A DNA stretch of 64,000 nucleotides. Origin: Thermohalobaculum sp963721105 (GTDB lineage: Bacteria > Pseudomonadota > Alphaproteobacteria > Rhodobacterales > Rhodobacteraceae). Shown piece by piece: positions 41,381 to 49,961 of this stretch. Each line of letters begins with the position of its first letter. The first letter of the stretch is position 1. The notes beneath the pieces were generated by a model. That model ran no database searches. It had not been told where the DNA came from and saw only the letters and a list, made by a program, of their open reading frames with translations. Location: positions 1,302,001 to 1,366,000 of the forward strand of contig CAVRHY010000011.1 in the NCBI GenBank assembly GCA_963721105.1, written 5' to 3'. The position numbers and the translations under genes were made by a program.

Positions 41381-42526
41381 TCAGTCCAGGGTTTCCCGCG
41401 AGCGCTGGATCGCGATCGCACCGGCGACGACCGCGAACAGTGCGATCGGCCAGAGTTCCGGCAGGACGTCCTCGGCACCGCTGCCCTTCAGCAGAACGCT
41501 GCGCACGATGCGGAGGAAGTGAGTCAAAGGCAGCGCCTCGCCGATGCGCTGCGCCCAGACCGGCATCCCGGCGAACGGAAACAGGAAGCCCGAGAGCAGC
41601 ATCGATGGCAGGAAGAAGAAGAGCGACATCTGCGATGCCTGCAGCTGCGTCCGGGCGAGCGTCGAAAAGGTGAACCCGACCGCCAGATTCGCCGCGATGA
41701 AAACAATCACCGCGGCCGACAGCAGCACCAGCGACCCCTCCACCGGCACGCCGAAGACCACCCGACCGACGGCCAGGACCACCAGGACCTGAATATAGCC
41801 GACCAGCACGAAGGGCAGGATCTTTCCGATCATCACCTCCAGAGGGCGGACCGGCGTCGCCAGCAGCGCCTCCATCGTGCCGCGTTCGCGCTCGCGGGTC
41901 ATGGCGACGGCGGTGATCACGACCATCGTCATGGTCAGGATGGTACCGATCAGCCCGGGCACGATGTTGTACCGCGACAGGCCCTCGGGGTTGTAAAGCT
42001 TCTGCACCCGGATCTCGAACGGCGGCGACGGGGGGTCCGGCACGACACCGGCGAGATCGCGTCCCAGCGCCGTCATGTTGATCGCCGCCAGCGCCGCCAG
42101 CCCGTTGCCGGTGGCGGCCGGGTCGGTCGCGTCCGCCTGCACCAGCACGGCCGGCCGCTCGCCGCGCAGAACGCCGCGTGCGAAACCCGACGGGATCGTC
42201 AGGACAAACTGCACGTCGCCGCGCCGCAGCATGTCGGCGGCGTCATCCTCGCTTGCCGGCCGCCGGTCGATGTCGAAATACCCTGTGTTGCCGATGGTGG
42301 CGACCAGCGTGCGCGACAGCGCGCTGCCGTCGAGATCCAGCACCGCCGTCGGCAAGTCCTTCGGGTCGGTGTTGATGGCAAAGCCGAACAGCATCAGTTG
42401 CAGCACCGGCAGGCCGACCATCATGGCGAAGGTCAGCCGGTCGCGCCGCATCTGGATGAACTCCTTGACCAGCATGGCCCAGAAGCGGCCGAGGGAAAGC
42501 CCGGTGCCGCGTCGCCCGGCGATCAC
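41381..42526 (-). CDS. ABC-2 type exporter permease
   Basis: 381 residues. One N-terminal helix, a large periplasmic loop (about 45-185), and five C-terminal helices, as in YbhS/YhhJ-type permeases. The ABC-2 coupling motif Arg-Glu-Arg-Glu-Arg-Gly-Thr-Met-Glu-Ala-Leu-Leu-Ala-Thr-Pro is plain near 235. Such permeases pair with an ATPase and a HlyD-type adaptor to export hydrophobic or toxic compounds. The ATPase gene just upstream overlaps its start by four bases. Confidence 0.9.
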   Translation of the reverse strand: MIAGRRGTGLSLGRFWAMLVKEFIQMRRDRLTFAMMVGLPVLQLMLFGFAINTDPKDLPTAVLDLDGSALSRTLVATIGNTGYFDIDRRPASEDDAADMLRRGDVQFVLTIPSGFARGVLRGERPAVLVQADATDPAATGNGLAALAAINMTALGRDLAGVVPDPPSPPFEIRVQKLYNPEGLSRYNIVPGLIGTILTMTMVVITAVAMTRERERGTMEALLATPVRPLEVMIGKILPFVLVGYIQVLVVLAVGRVVFGVPVEGSLVLLSAAVIVFIAANLAVGFTFSTLARTQLQASQMSLFFFLPSMLLSGFLFPFAGMPVWAQRIGEALPLTHFLRIVRSVLLKGSGAEDVLPELWPIALFAVVAGAIAIQRSRETLD

Positions 42527-43440
42527 GCCGCGGCCTGCCGGATCATGTGAACGAACACGTCCTCGAGGCGCGGCTGTGGCTGGCGCGCAGGCGCCAGCCC
42601 GGGCACGGTCGACAGCGCCCGCTCGACCAGACCGGCGTCGGTGCCGCTGACGTGCAGGAGGGCTCCCGAGGCGACCACCATCTCGACGCCCCGCAGCGTC
42701 CGCAGCCGGTCGGCGCGTCCCGGCGCGTCGGCCACCGAGAAGGTCACGAGCCGCGAGCGGGCCACGATTTCCTGCGGCGTGCCGCGGAACAGCAGCCGCC
42801 CCTCAGCCAGATAGACCAACTCACGGCATCGCTCGGCCTCGTCCATGTAGTGGGTGCTGACCAGAACGGTGATGCCTCCTGCAGCCAGCGCGTGGATCTC
42901 GTCCCAGAAGCGCCGCCGCGCTTCCGGGTCGACGCCGGCCGTCGGCTCGTCCAGCAGCAGCAGTCGCGGCTCGTGGATCATGCAGGCGGCCAGCGCCAGG
43001 CGTTGCTTCCACCCGCCCGACAGCGTGCCGGCCAGCTGTCGCGCCCGGTCGGAGAGGCCCAGGTGCTCCAGCGCCGCATCCACCCGCTGCCGGCGCGGCC
43101 GCACCGCGTAGAGGCGGGCGACGAAATCCAGGTTCTCGCGCACCGTCAGGTCCTCGTAGAGCCCGAACTGCTGCGGCATGTAGCCGACCTCGCGCTTGAT
43201 CGCCCGCGCGTCGCGGATGACGTCGAGACCGAGGCAGGTTCCGCTGCCGGCATCCGGCGTCAGCAGGCCGCATAGCATTCGTATCGTTGTCGTCTTGCCG
43301 CTGCCGTTGGCGCCCAGAAAACCCATGATGCCGCCGGCCGGCACGCGGAGGTCCAGCCCGCCCACTGCCTGGAGCCCGCCAAAGGACTTGGTGAGGCCAT
43401 GCACCTCGATCGCCGCCCGGCCGTCCCCGGGGCCGCTCAT
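42523..43440 (-). CDS. ABC exporter ATP-binding protein
   Basis: 305 residues. Walker A Gly-Ala-Asn-Gly-Ser-Gly-Lys-Thr-Thr, Q-loop Tyr-Met-Pro-Gln-Gln-Phe-Gly, signature Leu-Ser-Gly-Gly-Trp-Lys-Gln-Arg, Walker B Leu-Leu-Leu-Leu-Asp-Glu-Pro, and H-loop Ser-Thr-His-Tyr-Met-Asp. The Trp-Lys in the signature is frequent in YbhF/RbbA-type drug exporters. Start at 43440 overlaps the adaptor gene's end by four bases. Partner of the permease downstream. Confidence 0.92.
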   Translation of the reverse strand: MSGPGDGRAAIEVHGLTKSFGGLQAVGGLDLRVPAGGIMGFLGANGSGKTTTIRMLCGLLTPDAGSGTCLGLDVIRDARAIKREVGYMPQQFGLYEDLTVRENLDFVARLYAVRPRRQRVDAALEHLGLSDRARQLAGTLSGGWKQRLALAACMIHEPRLLLLDEPTAGVDPEARRRFWDEIHALAAGGITVLVSTHYMDEAERCRELVYLAEGRLLFRGTPQEIVARSRLVTFSVADAPGRADRLRTLRGVEMVVASGALLHVSGTDAGLVERALSTVPGLAPARQPQPRLEDVFVHMIRQAAA

Positions 43441-44399
43441 TGCGGGTCCAGCCGGACATCGACCGGCTGTCCCGGGTGCAGCCCGGCCGAGGTCGGGTCG
43501 TCCGGCAGCGCCTCGGCCGCGAAGACCAGCTTCGCACGGATCTCGCGGCTGTAGATCACCGGCGGGGTATATTCGGCCTGTGAGGCGATGAAGCTGACCT
43601 GCGCCGGCGTCACCGGGCAGCCGTCGCACGTGATCGTGACGGGGGCCCCCAGCCGGAGCATGGAGAGCAGCGCCTCCGGAACGAAGAACCGGACCTTGAT
43701 GTTTGCGGGCGGCAGGAGTTCGAGCACGGGCGCGCCGGCCGCTACCCATTCGCCCGGCTCGTGGAAGTGGTCGGTGATCCGGCCCGACTCCGGCGCCGGC
43801 ACGCGGGCGCGCGCCAACTTGAGATCGGCCTCGTCCAGCGCCGCGCGGGCCGCGCCGACCGCAGCCGCCGCTGCCTGCCGTGCCCCGGCGCGCCCGCCCA
43901 GCCCGCCCACGGCAAGTGCAGCATCGGTCTCGGCCAGCGACGCGCGGTCGCGGTCCCGCGCCGCACGTGCCGCTTCGACCGTGCTCTTTGGCGTGTTACC
44001 CTTGGTTAGCAGCACCTGCTGCCGCGTCAGTTCGGCTTCCGAGAGGGTGAGCGCGGCGGCGGCCGCGTCGCGCCGGGCGCGCAGTACCTCCAGCTCCTCG
44101 GGCCGGCTCCCGGTCGCCAGATCGGCCGCGACGGCCTCGGCCCGCGTGAGCTCGGCCGCCATCTGGTCGCGCGCGGCCTGGAGCATGGCCGGGTCCAGCG
44201 CGAAGAGCAGCTGTCCGCGCGCGACATCGTCGCCGGGCGAAACGGAGACGGACTGGATGCGACCGGCGACCTCCGGGCCGATCCGCAGGAAATCGCCTTC
44301 GACATAGCCTTGGACGACCGTGCCGGTCTCCGTCGGGCAGGAAAGCAGAGCCATCACGACCGGTATGCCGGCCACGAGGGCACAGAGCCCGCCGCTCAC
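43437..44399 (-). CDS. HlyD family periplasmic adaptor subunit
   Basis: 320 residues. An N-terminal membrane segment is followed by the split biotinyl-lipoyl-like domain (Gly-Tyr-Val-Glu-Gly-Asp-Phe-Leu-Arg-Ile and Ile-Gly-Pro-Glu-Val-Ala-Gly-Arg-Ile near 40; the second half, with Ala-Pro-Glu-Ser-Gly-Arg-Ile, near 210) and an Ala/Arg/Glu-rich coiled hairpin between. It links the ABC-2 pump to an outer-membrane channel. GTG at 44399 was chosen because the hydrophobic leader begins there. First gene of the HlyD-ATPase-permease operon. Confidence 0.88.
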   Translation of the reverse strand: MSGGLCALVAGIPVVMALLSCPTETGTVVQGYVEGDFLRIGPEVAGRIQSVSVSPGDDVARGQLLFALDPAMLQAARDQMAAELTRAEAVAADLATGSRPEELEVLRARRDAAAAALTLSEAELTRQQVLLTKGNTPKSTVEAARAARDRDRASLAETDAALAVGGLGGRAGARQAAAAAVGAARAALDEADLKLARARVPAPESGRITDHFHEPGEWVAAGAPVLELLPPANIKVRFFVPEALLSMLRLGAPVTITCDGCPVTPAQVSFIASQAEYTPPVIYSREIRAKLVFAAEALPDDPTSAGLHPGQPVDVRLDPQ

Positions 44400-45072
44400 G
44401 TGGCGGTCCGGGCAGCCAGGCCGCGCGGTCGGGACACTCGCGATCGCACCGCTGCACCGGCCCACACGACCTGACGCATACGGCCGCGCCAGTCGCGGGC
44501 GCCGGCCGCCGCCCCGGCGTCGGCTTCGATGCCGCTCCTCGCGGGCACCGGTCGTTCAAAGGAGATCGCTCGTATCATGGCCCCGATCGGTCAGCCCCGC
44601 GCTCACGACGATAGCAGATTGCCGCGGCGGTGCAGCGGCCGCCTTGACCGCGATCAACCGCGCATCAGCCGCGGAGGTCCCTCGGCGCACAGAGCATGAC
44701 TGCGACGTCGATCGCCTCCGGCGGCCGCGCGCCCTCGGGTTGCACGCCCATCTGCCCGTCGCCGGCCTTCGGCAGCACGCCTTCGCAGAACCGGGTCACG
44801 AGCAGGCGTGCGCCACCCGTCATCAAGCAGACGCGGATCGACCTCCGCCGGCGTGTCGAGGATCGCGAAGCGGTCGCCGAGGCGCTCGCTGTCGCCGATC
44901 GGGCATCATGGCTGGAGGCTTCGCTGTGCCGTGGTGCTGCGACCAGGCCGCCCCCCTTGATCAGCAGCATTTCGTCGGGCGTGACTGCAGCCTCCGCCGC
45001 GCCTCGTGGCCGATTCCTTGCCAGGGAAATCCGAGATTTGCAGGTTGACAGGCTTCACGCGGGGAACAATCG
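44400..45072. other. Intergenic region with a decayed open frame, no supported gene
   Basis: About 670 bases between the HlyD gene and the amine-importer operon. A minus-strand frame at 44665-44970 gives protein-like pieces (Leu-Leu-Ile-Lys-Gly-Gly-Gly-Leu-Val-Ala, later Glu-Ala-Ile-Asp-Val-Ala-Val-Met-Leu). A second frame over the same bases gives others (Ile-Gly-Asp-Ser-Glu-Arg-Leu-Gly-Asp-Arg-Phe-Ala-Ile-Leu-Asp), as in a gene broken by an indel. No family could be named with confidence. It also holds an FNR-like site near 44644. Confidence 0.4.
44644..44657 (-). promoter_or_regulatory. FNR/FixK-like box TTGAC-N4-ATCAA
   Basis: TTGACCGCGATCAA differs from the perfect palindromic FNR consensus at one position (C for T). 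It lies 245 bases upstream of the HlyD gene start. This half-site variant is seen in FixK/NnrR-type sites. The distance is long for direct activation of that operon, and the site overlaps the 3' end of the decayed frame, so this may be chance. Confidence 0.35.
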
Positions 45073-45078
45073 TTCTGA

Positions 45079-45090
45079 CTGACCGGTCAG
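45079..45090. promoter_or_regulatory. Palindrome CTGACCGGTCAG, candidate TetR-family operator
   Basis: A perfect 12-bp palindrome 90 bases before the importer operon. It is nested in a wider inverted repeat TTCTGAC-N6-GTCAGAA (45073-45092). TGACCGGTCA-type cores are common TetR-family operators. A TetR/BetI-like regulator gene is the fifth gene of the operon, so autoregulation of the amine cluster is likely. AT-rich AATTATTT directly follows. Confidence 0.65.
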
Positions 45091-45179
45091 AATTATTTCT
45101 GCGCCACGGGTGCCGGTCGCCCGCAGCCGGCGTGGAGACACGGACCAGAAACCTGAATCACCAGCGGGGAGGCTGAGCG

Positions 45180-46303
45180 ATGCAGAAGTTCGGAAAGTTG
45201 GGCGCCGCTGCGAATCCGCGCCTGAACAGGCGTGAATTCAACAAAGCGCTCTCTGCGCTGGGCGTCAGCATGGTGTCGATGCCGGTGCTCTCCGGGGCCG
45301 CACGCGCCGCGGCGGCCGACCAGGCGACCTATTTCACCTGGGGCGGCTATGACGTGCCCGAGATGGTGCAGCCATATATCGACCAGTATGGCGAGCCGCC
45401 CAATTTCGTGACGTTCGGGGGATCGGAGGAAGCGCTGACGAAGATGCGCGCGGGCTTCATCGTCGACGTGTCGCACCCGTGCAACCAGGCCGTGCCGCGC
45501 TGGGTGACCACCGGGTTGTTCAGAACCCTCGACACGAGCAAGCTCTCGAACTGGCCGGACATCATGCCCGAGCTCTACCAGCTCGAGGGCAACATCGAGA
45601 ACGGAGAGCCCTACATGGCCCCGGTTGACTGGGGACGAACCTCGATCACCTACCGGACGGACCTCGTCGACCTGGACGGCAAGGAGAGTCGTGGGAGATC
45701 CTTTGGGATCCTCGCTACGAGGGGCGGATCGGCATGTTCGCCTCGGGCGGCGACGCATGGTGGGGCGCCGCGATCGCCGCGGGCGTCGACTTCAAGGACA
45801 TCGCCACGGACGACGGCTTCGACGCGGTCGCCGCGCACCTGCGCCAGCAGCGCCCGCTGGTCCGCACTTACACCGACGATACGACGACACTCGAGCAGGC
45901 GCTGGCATCGGGCGAGCTGGTCGCCGCGATGACTTGGGATTCCTCGGCCGTCGTTCTGAAGAACCAGGGCGTCCCGGTGAAGTTCGCAGACCCGAAGGAG
46001 GGCGCGTTGACCTGGGTCTGTGGCGCGATGATGCACAAGGATGCACCGCATCCCGACAAGGCGCACGACCTCGTCAACGCGCTGCTCAGCCCCGAGGTCG
46101 GCAAGTGGCTGATCGGCGAGAACGGTTATGGCCACTCGAACAAGAAGTCCTTCGACCTGTTCACCGAGGAGGAGCTCTCCAAGCTCGGCCTCAGCAGCAA
46201 CCCGGCGGACGTCCTGCAGGCGGGCAAGTTCCAGGTGCCTCAGACGCAGGAGTGGGAAACGAAGATGAACAAGGAGTTCGAGCTGATCAAGGCGGGTTTC
46301 TGA
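45180..46303 (+). pseudogene. ABC transporter substrate-binding protein (polyamine/betaine type), frameshifted
   Basis: Periplasmic receptor of an importer. The first part starts at 45180 with a twin-arginine-like signal (Asn-Arg-Arg-Glu-Phe-Asn-Lys), then Tyr-Phe-Thr-Trp-Gly-Gly-Tyr-Asp-Val-Pro and Val-Asp-Trp-Gly-Arg-Thr-Ser-Ile, typical of the PotD-like family. After Asp-Leu-Asp-Gly-Lys-Glu the frame slips at about 45690. In the new frame the protein continues Ser-Trp-Glu-Ile-Leu-Trp-Asp-Pro-Arg-Tyr-Glu-Gly-Arg-Ile and runs to 46303, with Asp-Asp-Thr-Thr-Thr-Leu-Glu and Gly-Tyr-Gly-His-Ser-Asn near the end. One extra base explains the break. Two permeases and an ATPase follow. Confidence 0.85.
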
Positions 46304-46390
46304 TCTCGCGCGCGTCGTGTTGCCCGACATGATTCCGACGACGCTCCGCGGACGATCCGCCCGGAGGCGGTCGCAGCGGGAGGTCGGCCC

Positions 46391-47329
46391 ATGAGCGAAC
46401 AGGCCGCCACCTCGCCGCCGGCCACAGCGCGTCCGGCCCGGCGGCCACGCCTCGGGTGGCTGCGGCTTGCCATGTCCCGCAGCGAATCGCTCCGCGGCTA
46501 CCTGCTCCTGTCGCCTACGCTGCTGGTCATGGTCTGCGGCATGTGCGTGCCGCTGGCCATGATGGTGGCGATGAGCTTCTGGAAGCAGACGGGGTTCGAC
46601 TTCGACACGAGCCTGTCGCTGGCGAACTACGAGCGAGCAATCGACGGCCGCGTCTACCAGGCGCTGCTGGTGCGCTCGCTGATCATCTCGGGCACATGCG
46701 CCGCCGCGACGGTGCTGATCTCGTACCCGATGGCCTATTACGTCGCCTTCCACGTTCACCGGCGCAAGCTGTTGTGGATCATCCTGATGACGCTGCCCTT
46801 CTGGACCAGCTACCTGCTGCGGGTCTTCGCGTGGAAGATCATCCTGGGATACAACGGCGCCATTAACTCGGGGCTGATATCGGTCGGCCTGATCGACAAG
46901 CCGCTGGAGTTCCTGCTCTACAGCCCGACCGCGGTCGTGATCACGCTGGCTCACGCCTGGGCGGCATTCGCGATCCTGCCGATCTACGTCTCGCTGGAAA
47001 AGATCGACAAGTCGCTTCTCGAGGCGGCGGCCGACCTTGGCGACGGGCCGGCGTTGGGGTTCTTCAGGGTGACGCTGCCGCTCTCGCTACCGGGCGTGAT
47101 CGCCGCCATGCTGCTGATCTTCATCCCCACCGTCGGGGACTACGTGACGCCCGATCTGGTGGGCGGGCCGGACGGAATGATGATGGCGAACCTGATCCGG
47201 GCGTATTTCGGCAAGGTCAACGATTGGCCGATGGGCGCGGCGCTCGCCATCTCAATGATGCTGATCGTGACGGTCGCCGCGCTGGTCTACATCTGGCTCT
47301 CGCGCCTGGTCGTGGAGCGGATTGCATGA
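46391..47329 (+). CDS. ABC importer permease, PotB-like
   Basis: 312 residues with a long polar N-terminus and six membrane helices. The EAA loop Leu-Glu-Ala-Ala-Ala-Asp-Leu-Gly-Asp-Gly-Pro followed by Phe-Phe-Arg-Val-Thr-Leu-Pro-Leu-Ser-Leu-Pro-Gly is the ATPase-docking motif of MalF/PotB-type permeases. Its stop overlaps the next permease's ATG by four bases. Partner of the solute-binding protein upstream. Confidence 0.92.
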   Translation: MSEQAATSPPATARPARRPRLGWLRLAMSRSESLRGYLLLSPTLLVMVCGMCVPLAMMVAMSFWKQTGFDFDTSLSLANYERAIDGRVYQALLVRSLIISGTCAAATVLISYPMAYYVAFHVHRRKLLWIILMTLPFWTSYLLRVFAWKIILGYNGAINSGLISVGLIDKPLEFLLYSPTAVVITLAHAWAAFAILPIYVSLEKIDKSLLEAAADLGDGPALGFFRVTLPLSLPGVIAAMLLIFIPTVGDYVTPDLVGGPDGMMMANLIRAYFGKVNDWPMGAALAISMMLIVTVAALVYIWLSRLVVERIA

Positions 47330-48150
47330 AGGCGCAGGCCACCTCGTACATGGCGCGTGGCAGCCGGGCGCTGCAGATCTACGCGATCAGCTACCTGGCG
47401 TTCCTGTACATCCCGGTACTGTTCCTGCCGCTTTTCTCGTTGAGCGACTCCATCTACATCGCCTTCCCGATCACCGGCTTCACGACCCAGTGGTATCGCG
47501 GCATGCTGGCAGACGAGCCGATGCGCGCGGCGCTCGTCAACAGCCTCAAGGTCGGCGCCGCCGTCTCGGTGATCGCGACGGTGCTGGGCATCTTCGGCGC
47601 CAAGGCGGTCACCCGCTACCGCATCAGGGGCAAGAGGCCCGTGGTCGGAGTGATCATGCTGCCGCTGGTCATTCCCGGTATCATCCTGGGCGTCGCGCTG
47701 CTGATCCTGATAACCCGTCTGGGCGGACAGCTTTCGCTCTACACGGTCTCGATCGGGCACATCCTGATCTGCGTGCCGTTCGCCATGGCGACGCTGATGG
47801 CCCGCTTCGAGGGCTTCGACAGGTCGATGGAGGAGGCCGCGGCGGACCTGGGCGACAACGCCTGGTGGACATTCTGGCGGGTCACGTTGCCGCTGGTCAT
47901 GCCCGGCGTGGTCGCCAGCCTGCTGCTGTGCTTCACCATCTCGTTCGACGAGTTCATCATCGCCTTCTTCCTGGCAGGGACCGAGCCGACGCTGCCGATC
48001 TTCATCTACGGTCAGCTCAGGTTCCCCCAGAAGCTGCCCGGCGTGCTGGCACTGGGTTCGTGCATCCTGGTGGTATCCTTCGTCGTCGTCTTCTTCTCCC
48101 AGTGGCTGCAAAGGCGCGGGCCGGCCGGCACCCAACGCGATGGGCATTGA
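47326..48150 (+). CDS. ABC importer permease, PotC-like
   Basis: 274 residues, six membrane helices. The EAA loop Met-Glu-Glu-Ala-Ala-Ala-Asp-Leu-Gly-Asp-Asn-Ala with Phe-Trp-Arg-Val-Thr-Leu-Pro-Leu-Val-Met-Pro-Gly follows a Pro-Leu-Val-Ile-Pro-Gly-Ile-Ile-Leu-Gly helix. The late Ser-Phe-Asp-Glu-Phe-Ile-Ile-Ala-Phe-Phe-Leu segment is typical of PotC-type permeases. The ATG at 47326 was selected because the 4-base overlap with the previous gene indicates coupling. The ATPase gene starts 3 bases after it. Confidence 0.92.
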   Translation: MKAQATSYMARGSRALQIYAISYLAFLYIPVLFLPLFSLSDSIYIAFPITGFTTQWYRGMLADEPMRAALVNSLKVGAAVSVIATVLGIFGAKAVTRYRIRGKRPVVGVIMLPLVIPGIILGVALLILITRLGGQLSLYTVSIGHILICVPFAMATLMARFEGFDRSMEEAAADLGDNAWWTFWRVTLPLVMPGVVASLLLCFTISFDEFIIAFFLAGTEPTLPIFIYGQLRFPQKLPGVLALGSCILVVSFVVVFFSQWLQRRGPAGTQRDGH

Positions 48151-48153
48151 TTC

Positions 48154-49257
48154 ATGAACACCTCCGACGCCTACATCCGGATCGAAGCGATCTCGAAGCG
48201 CTTCGGCGACGTGGTCGCCGTCGATCATGTCGACCTCGACATCGGGGGCGGCGAGTTCTTCTCGCTGCTCGGCGCTTCAGGCTGCGGCAAGACAACGCTG
48301 TTGCGCATGCTGGCGGGCTTCGAGGTGCCCACGGAGGGCGAGATCTTCATCGACGGCGCGCCGATGGCGGCCGTGCCGCCGCACCACCGGCCGACCAACA
48401 TGGTGTTTCAAAACTATGCCATCTTTCCGCATCTCGATGTCCGGAAAAACGTCGCCTACGGGCTGCGCTCCGAGAGACTGTCGCGCGCCGAGAGGGACCG
48501 CCGCGTCGAGGCGGCGCTGGAGATGGTCAAGCTGCCGGGCTATGGCGACCGGCGCTCGGATGCGATGTCGGGCGGGCAGCGCCAGCGCGTCGCTCTCGCC
48601 CGCGCCCTGGTCAGGCGGCCCAAGGTGCTGCTGCTGGACGAGCCGCTGGGCGCGCTGGACAAGAAGCTGCGCGAGCAGATGCAGATCGAGCTGCGCACAC
48701 TGCAGCAGTCGCTGGGCATAACCTTTGTCTTCGTCACGCACGACCAGGAGGAGGCGATGACCCTCTCCGACCGGATCGCCGTCATGGCGGCGGGAAAGGT
48801 TCTGCAGGTCGCGCCGCCAGAGGAGATCTACCAGCGCCCCGCCAGCATCGCCGTGGCCGACTTTCTCGGCCAGATGAACTTCCTGGACGGCTCGGTCGTC
48901 GGGCTCGAGAATGGGCGCGCCATCGTCGAGACGGCGGGTCTCGGCCGCATGGCCGCAAGGGCCGATGGCGGTTTTGTCCGCGCGGGCGCACGCCTGGTCG
49001 TCGCGATCCGGCCCGAACGGATGACGCTGTCGCGCGAGCCACTGGGCGAAGGCGGCAACGCCGTGCAGGGTGTGCTGCGTCATACCGCCTATCTGGGGGA
49101 CCGGCGGCACTTCTACGTCACGGTCGACGGCCGCGAGGAGCCGCTGGCTGTTGCGGCGCAGGAGCCGGTCGCAGCGATTGGCGGGATCGCCGGCGGATCG
49201 AGTCCCGTCTGGCTATCGTGGCCTGACGATGCGGTTGTCCTGCTCGATGCGCGGTGA
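48154..49257 (+). CDS. ABC importer ATPase, PotA-like
   Basis: 367 residues. Walker A Gly-Ala-Ser-Gly-Cys-Gly-Lys-Thr-Thr near 40, Gln-Asn-Tyr-Ala-Ile-Phe-Pro-His-Leu (Q-loop), signature Met-Ser-Gly-Gly-Gln-Arg-Gln-Arg, Walker B Val-Leu-Leu-Leu-Asp-Glu-Pro-Leu-Gly, H-loop Val-Thr-His-Asp-Gln-Glu-Glu-Ala. A C-terminal TOBE domain (about 285-360) is typical of polyamine and betaine importers. It drives uptake with the two permeases; all four importer genes run in one direction. Confidence 0.93.
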   Translation: MNTSDAYIRIEAISKRFGDVVAVDHVDLDIGGGEFFSLLGASGCGKTTLLRMLAGFEVPTEGEIFIDGAPMAAVPPHHRPTNMVFQNYAIFPHLDVRKNVAYGLRSERLSRAERDRRVEAALEMVKLPGYGDRRSDAMSGGQRQRVALARALVRRPKVLLLDEPLGALDKKLREQMQIELRTLQQSLGITFVFVTHDQEEAMTLSDRIAVMAAGKVLQVAPPEEIYQRPASIAVADFLGQMNFLDGSVVGLENGRAIVETAGLGRMAARADGGFVRAGARLVVAIRPERMTLSREPLGEGGNAVQGVLRHTAYLGDRRHFYVTVDGREEPLAVAAQEPVAAIGGIAGGSSPVWLSWPDDAVVLLDAR

Positions 49258-49294
49258 GCCCTGGCAGCGGGGCAACCTAGCCGGCGGAGGAAAG

Positions 49295-49954
49295 ATGGGG
49301 CCGACCAGCCAAGCGAACGCCCGCGCACCGCGGGTCGCCAGCCGCGAGGCGCGCCGGCAGCAGCTCGTCGAGGCGACCATCGCATCGATTGCCGAACTGG
49401 GCCTGACGGACACGACGCTGGCCACGGTGACCGGTCGGGCGGGCCTGTCGCACGGCACCGTCAATTTCCACTTCCAGAGCAAGGAACGCCTGTTCTCCGA
49501 GACGCTGCGCTTCCTGGCCGAGGAGCACCGCGAGCACTGGCGCTCGGCGCTCGACGCCGCCGGCCCCCGGCCGGAGCAGCAGCTGGCGGCGATGATCGGC
49601 GCGGACTTCGACCCGGCCATAAGCAGCGAGGCGCGGCTGTCGGTGTGGTTCGCCTTCTGGGGCGAGCGGAAATGCCGCCCACTCTACGCCGAGATCTGCG
49701 GACTCATGGACGCCGAACGACTGGAGACCTTCGAGCGCCTGTGCCGTCGGATCGCGGAGGATGGCGGCTACTCACGGACGGACCCGGCCCTCGTCGCGCA
49801 CGGACTGCAGGCGCAGATCGACGGCGTCTGGCTCAACATGCTCTGCGAGCCTGAAGTCTATGCGGGCGACCGGGCGGTCGAGATCTGCCTCTCCTATCTC
49901 GCGGGCGCCTTCCCCGACCATTTCGCGCCGACTGGCGCCGCGACCGAGGAGTAG
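49295..49954 (+). CDS. TetR family regulator, BetI-like
   Basis: 219 residues. N-terminal helix-turn-helix (Ala-Ser-Ile-Ala-Glu-Leu-Gly-Leu-Thr-Asp-Thr-Thr-Leu-Ala, then Ala-Gly-Leu-Ser-His-Gly-Thr-Val-Asn-Phe-His-Phe) and Ser-Lys-Glu-Arg-Leu-Phe. The C-terminal half resembles BetI, the choline-responsive repressor (Trp-Phe-Ala-Phe-Trp-Gly-Glu, Gln-Ile-Asp-Gly-Val-Trp-Leu-Asn). GGAGG at 49286-49290 supports the ATG at 49295. It sits between the ABC importer and the amine dehydrogenase-like gene and probably controls both through the palindrome at 45079. Confidence 0.88.
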   Translation: MGPTSQANARAPRVASREARRQQLVEATIASIAELGLTDTTLATVTGRAGLSHGTVNFHFQSKERLFSETLRFLAEEHREHWRSALDAAGPRPEQQLAAMIGADFDPAISSEARLSVWFAFWGERKCRPLYAEICGLMDAERLETFERLCRRIAEDGGYSRTDPALVAHGLQAQIDGVWLNMLCEPEVYAGDRAVEICLSYLAGAFPDHFAPTGAATEE

Positions 49955-49961
49955 CCCCGAC

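Noticed and set aside
44665..44970. Minus-strand 101-codon frame near the importer operon
   Set aside because: Protein-like pieces are spread over two frames, there is no supported start or family, and I could not tell a decayed gene from chance. Recorded only as an intergenic note.
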